Source: Euryarchaeota archaeon UBA181
Lineage (GTDB): Archaea; Thermoplasmatota; Poseidoniia; Poseidoniales; Thalassarchaeaceae
DNA length: 41,745 bases
Direction of reading: 5' to 3'
NCBI GenBank assembly: GCA_002496725.1
Contig: DALI01000077.1
Span: 1,167 to 42,911 of the forward strand
Shown here: one piece after another, positions 26,421 through 33,900 of the stretch
How positions within the stretch are numbered: position 1 is the first letter of the stretch
Layout of the letters: each line of letters starts with the position of its first letter
The notes under the pieces: model-generated
Seen by the model: the letters and a program-made list of their open reading frames with translations, nothing else
What the model was told of the DNA's origin: nothing
Databases searched by the model: none
Program-made: the position numbers and the translations under genes

Positions 26421-27377
26421 CTATCTTCTGTTTGTCCAAGGTAAAAGTATTGCTTTCAGGACATGCGTTGCAACTTCAGGGTTCTCATTGAGCCTGCGGA
26501 TTCCATATTCATACCACTGTGAGCCATAGGGAACGTATATTCTAGTTAGATGCCCCTCTTTGGCGAGTTTTCTTCTGAGATCTCCTCGTACGCCTAGCAG
26601 GAATTGAAATTCATATCCAGGTCCCTTGCCCGGGAATGAGATATTTTCAGAGTCAGGAAAAAGATCGTATTTCTCCAGTAGGGACAGGGAATGGTTGATC
26701 ACGGGATAATCATGCGAGGCAATGGCGGTATAGGCGCCACTTGCCATCATAGATTCTATTGCTTGGTTGGTTGCTTCAACAATCTCTTTGTAGCCAGTGT
26801 GAGCAATTTCTCCTGGTTCGAGATAAATTCCCTTGCATATTCTAAAATCTGCTTTAGGGCCCAGAATACCACATATCTCAAGTATGTCAGAGGTAGTTCT
26901 CAATAGTCTCCCTTGAAGTACGACCCCGATATTATCAATTCCCTCGGACCTAATCTTTAGCATCAATTCTATGGTGGAGTCAGTAACACGGCTATCTTCC
27001 ATATCTAACCTTACGAATATATCATTTTCTGATGCCTTTCTAGTGATATTGAGAATATTCTGAAAAGCTGTCTCTGGATCTATTAATAATCCAAAGGCAG
27101 TAGGTTTTATCGAGATATGGGCATCGATATTATTCTTCGAGATAGAGTCGATAAGCATCGAGTATTCATTCAGAAAGAACTCAGCTTCTTCTAGAGATCT
27201 GATTTCCTCCCCCAGAACATCAACAGTAAAACAAGCCCCCTCGGAAGATAAGTTATTCATTGTAGAGACTGCATCTTCCAGATTTGACCCAGCGACATAT
27301 CTACTGGCAACCATACGAACAATGAATTTGGGGGCGAGTGGCATAGCGGCGACAACTAGCCTTCCCAACAACGCCAT
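26421..27377 (-). CDS. Proline dehydrogenase (FAD-dependent)
   Basis: A 318-residue monofunctional proline dehydrogenase, a TIM-barrel flavoenzyme that oxidises proline to pyrroline-5-carboxylate and passes electrons to quinone. The family pattern is clear: VRLDMEDS near 141-148, GVVLQGRL near 171-178, RICKGIYLEPGEIA near 198-211, ASHDYP near 239-244, EFQFLLGVR near 273-280 and the signature YVPYGSQWYEYGIRRLNENP close to the C-terminus, whose paired arginines bind the proline carboxylate. No P5C dehydrogenase domain or neighbour is visible. It lies 27 bases behind the deacylase gene and is probably cotranscribed. Confidence 0.93.
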   Translation of the reverse strand: MALLGRLVVAAMPLAPKFIVRMVASRYVAGSNLEDAVSTMNNLSSEGACFTVDVLGEEIRSLEEAEFFLNEYSMLIDSISKNNIDAHISIKPTAFGLLIDPETAFQNILNITRKASENDIFVRLDMEDSRVTDSTIELMLKIRSEGIDNIGVVLQGRLLRTTSDILEICGILGPKADFRICKGIYLEPGEIAHTGYKEIVEATNQAIESMMASGAYTAIASHDYPVINHSLSLLEKYDLFPDSENISFPGKGPGYEFQFLLGVRGDLRRKLAKEGHLTRIYVPYGSQWYEYGIRRLNENPEVATHVLKAILLPWTNRR

Positions 27378-27404
27378 CCTTAGTTGCGAGGAGGAGGAGA
27401 GACT

Positions 27405-28373
27405 TCACGGTTGCTCTCTTAGGATGTCCCTTCCCCTAAGCACTAGTATGTCATTTTCTGAAAGGAAACTATTGATCTCTGTCCTCTGCCAGCCCTTGAA
27501 CGACTTTCGGTCTAAATGTACGAATATGTCACCTCCCGGAAAGGCGTCCATCGTGGAGTTTATCGCAGAAATAATCGATCTCTGCCACGGCATTAGCAAT
27601 TCTTCTGAATCTGGATTTTTATCATGAGTGAAGTCTAACGAGTAATTTGCCAGTACATGCCCTAACCACATGCCCCCTCTCTCAACTATATCTTTGTGAC
27701 GAGGCGCGTAATGCCCCCCTCCCAAGCCAATCATTACTTCTCCCGAGCCTTCCCAGATCCCCTTGGGGAAATCACCATTCAGTCCTAAAACTCTACAAAG
27801 AACCTTTGCCCACAATTCCAAGGCATCGTCTCTGCTCCAATCGGATTCCGTGGAGCCAATCTCGATGTATAGTGTCGGCCTAGTCAACACAGGGCCGTGA
27901 TGTGTGGCTTCTAATGTCAAATCAAAGTGTTCTTGCAAATTCCTCTTCCTTGCTTCTTTGACCATCTCCCTGTACAAGCATGCGAATCTGGGAGAAGGGG
28001 GCACCAATACTCCATTCACCCCCCCTGATCTTCCAGGGGCCCCCTCAGGTAAGGAGCCCGGGAGTCCTATCGCGTGTAGAGTAATAGCGGGGGTGTCAGA
28101 GGAAGAGACATGCCTAGAAAGGACAAGGACCTCATTAACAACACAACCGACTTCATTCTCGTGAATCTCATCTATTGAGTCAGCATCCACGTGAATTTTC
28201 TCTATGGTGAGCAAGTGTACATTACAATTGGAATTTCTATTTACCTTCCCATGTTGAAAGAACTCCGCTTTTTCCCAACTAGAGGATTCCAGCAGAGAGC
28301 CCCTAAGATTGACAGATGCATCATCGGCCTCGGAGCACAGGATTAGTATGACCATGAACCGCAAGGGGGCCAT
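27405..28373 (-). CDS. dtdA: D-aminoacyl-tRNA deacylase (DtdA/GEK1 type)
   Basis: A 322-residue archaeal-type deacylase that hydrolyses D-aminoacyl-tRNAs to prevent D-amino acids entering protein. Landmarks are LVLSRHVSSSDTPAITLHAIG near 82-103, the histidine motif LTLEATHHGPVLTRPTLYIEIGS near 152-174 and GLGGGHYAPRH near 216-226, all typical of DtdA. The N-terminus MVILILCSEADDAS fits the family if translation begins at ATG 28355, so the six residues encoded from ATG 28373 may not be real. It is the first gene of a pair with proline dehydrogenase and is divergent from an unknown gene. Confidence 0.92.
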   Translation of the reverse strand: MAPLRFMVILILCSEADDASVNLRGSLLESSSWEKAEFFQHGKVNRNSNCNVHLLTIEKIHVDADSIDEIHENEVGCVVNEVLVLSRHVSSSDTPAITLHAIGLPGSLPEGAPGRSGGVNGVLVPPSPRFACLYREMVKEARKRNLQEHFDLTLEATHHGPVLTRPTLYIEIGSTESDWSRDDALELWAKVLCRVLGLNGDFPKGIWEGSGEVMIGLGGGHYAPRHKDIVERGGMWLGHVLANYSLDFTHDKNPDSEELLMPWQRSIISAINSTMDAFPGGDIFVHLDRKSFKGWQRTEINSFLSENDILVLRGRDILREQP

Positions 28374-28428
28374 GTATTCAATACTACAGCCACACCTTCA
28401 AGCAGTAGTGTCCTGACGGACATGCATC

Positions 28429-29352
28429 ATGCACACTGATGTGGGATTCAATCCTATCAGAATTGATGAGGGTCTCGAGTATTCTCTCATTGTTGGCTCG
28501 GATGGCCAAATGATGAAAATTGATCAGGGTGGCTCGCCATGTAGCCCTATCTCACATCCATTCCCGGGAGCTTCATCCTGTGGAGTGATTAATTCTGGCA
28601 GATGGATAGGGTCATGGACACGAAGAGATCTCAGAAAGGCATTCATGGGGTCATTCTCGCTCGATGAGGATTGGTCGAATGTGAATTCAGATTCGGGAGA
28701 TGAAGAAGAGATTGGGCAGGGAAATCTTCATGTCAGTAAATCTGCCATTTGGACTAGGGATTTGCAGTCGGAACCAGTGGCTATGTGCGCAGTGGGAGAT
28801 AATACTGTATTTGCATGTCTGGGAGCTGGGATTTACATGATTGACTCTGAAGCGCGAGAGATTTGGCGCTCTCCCTATCCCAGATGGAGGGAGCTTGAGG
28901 ACCTAGTTGGCATGGACTCTATTGTTTCGATTGTCCATAACGAAAAGGAGGTTTATGCGTTCTCATCATCAGGGGGATTCTCAATTATCTCTGTTTCCAG
29001 TGGACATGAGGTAAGTAATGGAATTTTATCGAATCTTCCTGGGAGGCTCCATGATGTAAAATTCGAACGTGATTCTGGATGGATCGTAATGTTGCACGGA
29101 AGGAATGTCGTGCTATTGGATGATTTATTGTCTAAGCCGGAGGTCCTTCGAGTTCCTGGACCAGTACTAGATGCCTCTCCCGTGAATGGGGGATGGGTGT
29201 GGACTGGATGGAGGCATGATGGCATATCCTGCGCCGGAACGAAGGAGATTCACCCCCGAGAAGAGATAGGGGTCTCATTACTAGGCACGAAGGTTCTGAC
29301 GAACAGCGGTTCCTGGGGAAATCTACCGGATTCTATACGTTTGAAGATGTGA
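28429..29352 (+). CDS. Uncharacterised beta-rich protein (307 aa)
   Basis: I do not recognise this protein. It has no signal peptide or membrane helix, so it is probably cytoplasmic. Short strand-turn repeats such as LEYSLIVGSDGQMMKID, NTVFACLGAGIYMID, KEVYAFSSSGGFSII and SGWIVMLHGRNVVLL are spaced as in a WD40/PQQ-like beta-propeller of roughly six blades. An acidic loop (DSGDEEEIGQG) is inserted near residue 90. It begins with ATG 56 bases from the divergent deacylase start. It is the only gene here whose convergent neighbour, eS31, is separated by a real gap (62 bases). Confidence 0.6.
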   Translation: MHTDVGFNPIRIDEGLEYSLIVGSDGQMMKIDQGGSPCSPISHPFPGASSCGVINSGRWIGSWTRRDLRKAFMGSFSLDEDWSNVNSDSGDEEEIGQGNLHVSKSAIWTRDLQSEPVAMCAVGDNTVFACLGAGIYMIDSEAREIWRSPYPRWRELEDLVGMDSIVSIVHNEKEVYAFSSSGGFSIISVSSGHEVSNGILSNLPGRLHDVKFERDSGWIVMLHGRNVVLLDDLLSKPEVLRVPGPVLDASPVNGGWVWTGWRHDGISCAGTKEIHPREEIGVSLLGTKVLTNSGSWGNLPDSIRLKM

Positions 29353-29364
29353 AACTGTACTTTA

Positions 29365-29377
29365 GGCGAGTTTCGCC
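29365..29377. terminator. Small hairpin between convergent genes
   Basis: GGCGA, a 3-base loop and TCGCC form a perfect 5-bp stem in the 62-base gap between the beta-rich gene and the eS31 gene. There is no T-tract on either side, so a terminator role is weakly supported. Confidence 0.25.
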
Positions 29378-29414
29378 GGGAAGGTTGATTACAGAGGCAA
29401 ATATGGGGCAATGG

Positions 29415-29588
29415 TCACTCATTTTTTACAGTATATCCACATTTACCGCACGACTTACGATCTTTATGAACTGCCAAAAACACACCGGGGCCACATCTAG
29501 GGTCAGGACAGCACTCTGCGCGTTCTAATTTATCCCCTTCTATCTTGTATTTCGACCACTTCGCATTAGCGTTTGGGCTGTCTGACAT
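29415..29588 (-). CDS. rps27ae: Ribosomal protein eS31 (S27ae)
   Basis: A 57-residue zinc ribbon protein of the small ribosomal subunit. It has WSKYKIEGDKLERAECCPDP, then RCGPGVFLAVHKDRKSCGKCGY and ends in TVKNE. The cysteines CC-C and CGKC form the zinc site. This is the archaeal form without the ubiquitin fusion of eukaryotes. Its ATG shares one base with the TGA of eS24 (TGATG), showing translational coupling. It is the last gene of the rpo7 operon. The same four-gene order is widespread in archaea. Confidence 0.96.
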   Translation of the reverse strand: MSDSPNANAKWSKYKIEGDKLERAECCPDPRCGPGVFLAVHKDRKSCGKCGYTVKNE

Positions 29589-29911
29589 CACTCATCGCCT
29601 CCGTCTTTTGAGGGATTCCCATCTGAGTCGGGGCCCCTTACTCTCTTGTGCCTCTCTACGATGAAATTTGGCTCTATTGAGGAAGCCTCCTCAGTTGAGT
29701 AAATCAAAGCCAGTCCAGTTGTCCTTGGCATACCGAATCTCGAAGATACATCCTTGATGAAAACGAGATCTTCCTTGGCCCCAGGTTCAGCCTTGGCGGC
29801 CGCGGTTATCATCTGGGAAAGATCGGGCGTAGGAGAATTGGGATGATCCCACATAAATCTAATCTCTACCCTGTTAAGCAATGGGTTATCCTTTCTGTTA
29901 ATTACCTGCAT
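29588..29911 (-). CDS. rps24e: Ribosomal protein eS24
   Basis: A 107-residue small-subunit protein. It matches archaeal eS24 from the start (MQVINRKDNPLLNRVEIRF) through HPNSPTPD, AKAEPGAKEDLVFIKDVSSRFG and GLALIYSTEEASSIEP to the polar tail. AGGTGA stands just upstream of the ATG and eight bases separate it from spt4. It is part of the rpo7-spt4-eS24-eS31 operon. Confidence 0.95.
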   Translation of the reverse strand: MQVINRKDNPLLNRVEIRFMWDHPNSPTPDLSQMITAAAKAEPGAKEDLVFIKDVSSRFGMPRTTGLALIYSTEEASSIEPNFIVERHKRVRGPDSDGNPSKDGGDE

Positions 29912-29919
29912 ATATTCAC

Positions 29920-30138
29920 CTACCTGATGTTTACCTTGAGCGCATAATTTCCTGGCCTAGTGATGTTCAACCTCTTGGCAACCTCTGATCTGTTCGGATT
30001 CAAGATTACAACTAATCCCTGCCAATCTGTCGTAACAGGTGAGTTTGGGCAATGTGGACACTGCACTGGATCATTTTTCTTATCTGGCTCAGGAAGAACC
30101 TGATTGCACTCTCCACAAGCGAAGGGTTGCTTTGGCAT
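29920..30138 (-). CDS. spt4: Transcription elongation factor Spt4 (RpoE'')
   Basis: A 72-residue zinc protein that pairs with Spt5 on RNA polymerase to promote elongation. Two cysteine pairs, CGEC at 8-11 and CPHC at 27-30, form the zinc site. The region TTDWQGLVVILNPNRSEVAKRL is typical of the archaeal Spt4/RpoE'' family. Its ATG begins one base after the rpo7 stop, so the two are translated from one message. Confidence 0.95.
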   Translation of the reverse strand: MPKQPFACGECNQVLPEPDKKNDPVQCPHCPNSPVTTDWQGLVVILNPNRSEVAKRLNITRPGNYALKVNIR

Positions 30139-30139
30139 T

Positions 30140-30688
30140 TTAATCAGTCTCCTTCAACCAATCTGCGGCTCCAAGACCATCCATCTTGCAGTTGAGTCCT
30201 ATCTTACTAGCTCTCGGATCATTCTGATTAATGGCCTTCGAAACGACTCTGGAGCGAACATGGGAACCCTCTTCTATGTGCTTTCCGGACTGAGCCCCTT
30301 CAATTCTCCTAACGCCCATATTGACTTGAATTGGCTCATCCAATATCTGGGACTTGTGTAGAAGGGCCTCAACTGGCCCTATTCTAACGAATGCGCCATA
30401 CTCGGATACATCCGAAACATAGCCATCTACGACCTCATTGTTCTCCATATTGAAAAGAAGCGCCTTGAAGCTGACAGCTTGATATATTGCTCCGTCCCCA
30501 TGAATAATTCTTCCTCTGCCAACTGGCTTATGGTCGAAGGTCAGAACCGTGTAGTTCTCATCGACGTCGAATCTTCCTTCGAAAGCATCATTTGCTAGAC
30601 TGTCGATGTGATCAACTAGGCTTTGTCCCTCTCTGATATACTCTGCAGGAATGCGAATTGTGTCCTCTCGTTCAACGATACTGTACAT
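30140..30688 (-). CDS. rpo7: RNA polymerase subunit Rpo7 (RpoE')
   Basis: A 182-residue stalk subunit of archaeal RNA polymerase, the homologue of eukaryotic Rpb7. The N-terminal tip domain MYSIVEREDTIRIPAEYI runs to about residue 78, with the G-R-G-R-I-I-H-G-D-G loop, and is followed by an S1 RNA-binding domain (VVDGYVSDVSEYGAFVRIGPVEALLHKSQI, then GSHVRSRVVSKAI). The stalk, with Rpo4, contacts nascent RNA and initiation factor TFE. It is the first gene of its operon. The ATG is preceded by GGAGG and a run of A. The 140-base upstream region is GC-rich and may form a structured leader. Confidence 0.96.
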   Translation of the reverse strand: MYSIVEREDTIRIPAEYIREGQSLVDHIDSLANDAFEGRFDVDENYTVLTFDHKPVGRGRIIHGDGAIYQAVSFKALLFNMENNEVVDGYVSDVSEYGAFVRIGPVEALLHKSQILDEPIQVNMGVRRIEGAQSGKHIEEGSHVRSRVVSKAINQNDPRASKIGLNCKMDGLGAADWLKETD

Positions 30689-30830
30689 TTTTTTGCCTCC
30701 AAAACGAACCGCTCCGAGTTCCGCCAGGACAGGGGGTTTCCCTCCCGTCCTTCATCGGCTGAGCCTCTGGAGGAGAAGTCCGTGGGCACGGCGAGCTGCC
30801 TCTCCTGTATAAGCGCAACGGATGCAAACA
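30689..30830 (-). ncRNA. GC-rich structured leader or small RNA upstream of rpo7
   Basis: Between rpo7 and the upstream inverted repeat the sequence is clearly more GC-rich than its surroundings. On the minus strand it folds into a 10-bp hairpin (positions 30727-30750, arms GGACGGGAGG and CCCCCTGTCC, GAAA tetraloop, one mismatch and one wobble). It also folds into a second element (30769-30805) with CCGT-GCCC-ACGG inside a longer GGAGAGG/TCTCCTCC stem. It carries no recognisable gene. I could not match it to RNase P, SRP or a known riboswitch. It may be the rpo7 leader or a separate small RNA; the strand is uncertain. Confidence 0.35.
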
Positions 30831-30848
30831 TGTAGTTGGCTAGTGCCG

Positions 30849-30883
30849 ATATTCTCTCAGACCTACGGTCTGAGTGAGAATAT
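30849..30883. promoter_or_regulatory. Long inverted repeat with TATA-like ends, divergent control region
   Basis: The left arm ATATTCTCTCAGACC (15 bases) and right arm GGTCTGAGTGAGAATAT (17 bases) pair perfectly except for a two-base TG bulge, around a TAC centre. Both outer ends carry AGAATAT, oriented outward. On the plus strand GAATATGG lies about 45-50 bases before the ATG of the 1883-residue gene. On the minus strand AGAATATCGG faces rpo7. This looks like an operator overlapping divergent promoter elements. Confidence 0.55.
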
Positions 30884-30927
30884 GGTGCGAACGTTCAAGA
30901 GTGTTCCAAATACCATTTGCTAATCTG

Positions 30928-33900
30928 ATGGCATCTCTAAGGGACTCAGACGTCTGGTCCAAGCCGCGTAGAGCAATTATTATTTCGCTAATAATGTGCA
31001 CAGTAATCACTTTCCCAATCTGGGATGAGGGAACCAATAATCTCGCTGTCAGCCAAAATCATCCAATCTTGTCGACTGGGATTATTGATCCATGGGAAGA
31101 TGGAGATCAGCCATGGCCCCAGCCCGGAAGAACTCCAGATAGAGTATCAGCAAGCCCTTTGCACGATCCGGTCGGAAATAATCTTTCATTGGCATCAATA
31201 ATTGATCCTGTAATTAATTGGGAGTATGGGGCATATGACATTGGTACGGACTCGCTTGGCACCCCAATAGCTGACTTCAGAGATTCACTGACTGTTGATT
31301 CTGACTCGGTAGAGAGATGTGGGGGGAGTTCCCTCTACACAGTGATAGTACAGACAGAGGCTTCATCGGGAGACAGCTACCTCAGAATTATCGAGGGAGA
31401 AGATTCAGATTTAGCATGGGAAGTTAACTTGGGCCAAACTGAAACAGTCAAGGCGTCACCCATGGTTGTCGACATAGATGGAGCCAATGGACCTGAAATC
31501 ATCGTGGCATATGACGTGGTAGCAGGTAGTGACACCACACTGCATGTTGACGCTTGGTCGCCAAGACTGGTATGCGGAGTAACAGGGTGGTCTTCTAGTG
31601 GCTCTCACGATAGTCAGTTACTTTGGACATGGGAAGATCCAGAACTGATGATAAGTAGTGAAGAGGGGCCCTATACGGGAAGTATTTGGGGGAGTCACAA
31701 ACCCACTTCTCAGCCACTATTAGCTGACTTAGACTTGGATGGGGATCCGGAGCTAGTAATTTCAGCTATCGGAGAAAGTGATGGCTCGCCAGAAGTTGTA
31801 GCCATCAGCCTCCCCTCTTCTGGCACCCCGACGAAACTGTGGAATAAGAGATTGGGATACGGAAGTCACGCATCAGATCCTGTTTTCGTACAGACTGATG
31901 AAAATACTGCATATGTCATGTTAACTTCAACTGAGTCTACCAATGGGGCAATGTGGCTTTGGAAACTGGACTCTTCTAGCGGAGATCCTAGTTGGGACGG
32001 AAAATCCCTAGGGAATTTGGATGGTGACTCCAATGTCCCACATATCAGATTACCCGGGCCTGTTGTGGCTAATCTGGATAATGACAACAATCCAGAGATA
32101 ATAGTAACCATACCCACTGATAGTGACTCCTATGGGACATTAGATGGTGCTGAATTCAGAGGCATTGAGGTGGCTAATGGATCCGAGATATGGAGTTACA
32201 CTTCGCCGAATGGCTACGCTGATGCGCCTCCTGTTCCAATAGACACTGATGGAGATGGCGACCATGATAGGATGTGCTGGATTACATGGTGGCAGACCAC
32301 TACTGCTAGACATGGAATTACCGGGTGTGTTGATGATACAGATACCTCGAGCCCTAATGAGGCGTGGCATCGTGATTTAGAGCAGAGTAGTGGTACGCCA
32401 AATGATGAAATTGCTGTCTCTCAGCCTGTTTGGATGGATATCGAAGGGACAGGTGAGCCAGAATTATTAGTCGCATATGGTAGATCAATATGGGGTTTTG
32501 ACGGTTCTGAAGGAACTGGTTCCGCCATAGGTACGGATTGGTCTAGTGACTTGGAATTGAATCAGAGGACCTGGTCTTCCCCCTCGCTGGCCGATATTGA
32601 TGGCGACAACACATTGGATGTTGTCATTGGGGCAACTGTTGTTTCACTGGAGAGGTCCGATATCAGACCACTACTTGACGGGAGAGGCATAGAATTCGAT
32701 CCCACCTCCCCCAACCCAGGGCAAAGTGTCCAGATCACTGCATTCATTGAGAATGCGGGAACCTCAAATGCGGACTCTGATGTTGATGCTGTATTGTATG
32801 CTGATGACTTCGAGATAGGAAGATACCGATTTACCTCCATGCAACCAGTGGCCCCCTCGGGATCTGGCTCTTTCGAGTCTTTCTCGATTGATTGGTCCGG
32901 CCCTCTAGGAGATCATGAATTCACTTTGGAGATTGATCCATTTTCCAATGTTACACAAACTAGAACCGATAACGATCGGTATTCGAAGACATTGTCAATA
33001 ATTCCAACATACAATGTTACCTTTGAAATTTCATCAGAGCCTTTGAGGGTCTCTCCGGGAGAAACCGTTCAGACTCTACCTACGATTAGATCCACTGGGA
33101 GGCTGGCTGGAACTTGGTCACTGGAAGTAGATAGTTCTGGAATGCCCCCTGGTTGGACATGGGCTGATTCCACACAGGGTGGAATAGAGGGAGTAGAAAT
33201 TGCAGTGGGCGATTCTTGGTCCCCTACACTGGACATTAGTGCGCCTTCGGATGCTCTTGGCTCGGATTCTGGATTCCTTGGCCTTACTATGACACTTGAT
33301 AGTGATGCGAACGTAAGCGTTTCTTCGATACTGCCTATCGAAGCAAATAGAACCAGGGGACTTTCGATAAGAGGTCCGGAAGGAGCCTCATACAGTTCTG
33401 GATTCGGTTTAATTGGTGATTCTGCCAGAGCTTGGATAGTTGTAGAGAATATTGGTAATGCTGCTGAGAATCAGATATCGATGGACTGGGGAAATACTCT
33501 CTGGGGAAGTGATCTGAGATTGATTGATGAGGCGGGGAACGAGAGGTTCGCTTTGGTCCTGGGACCCGGAGAGAAGCAGATACTCGAAGCTTCACTTGAT
33601 GTCCCGGTAATTAATGACAATGAGCAAGTCGTATCGATTGGCGATTATGTGGAGACCTCCTTGACCCTCTGTGTGGATGGTGAAGATACTTGTCAAACAG
33701 TAGATTTGACTTTCGTAGCATCCGGTTCGGTTAGTAGAAGTCACATCAGGAGTGTCCCTTCAGAGGGCCTTGAATGGCAGATAGATGCGGATAAACCATC
33801 AGAAATAGACTCTCTATCCTGGTCACTTTCCTCTGCTGGAATGGCCAAGACTGGATGGATTTGGTCGGCATCGGGGGACTTGACTATCAATGGAAACAAT

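Noticed and set aside
30743..30756. GCCGATGAAGGACG in the rpo7 leader resembles a segment of the 23S rRNA 5' domain
   Set aside because: Only about 14 bases match and the flanks do not continue, so an rRNA fragment is not supported.
30616..30831. Open frame of 71 codons upstream of and overlapping rpo7
   Set aside because: It overlaps the rpo7 start in another frame, its sequence lacks family features, and the DNA looks like structured RNA instead.
30874..30927. GTG 30874 as start of the 1883-aa surface protein
   Set aside because: It lies inside the inverted repeat and adds residues before the basic/hydrophobic signal; ATG 30928 fits a signal sequence better.
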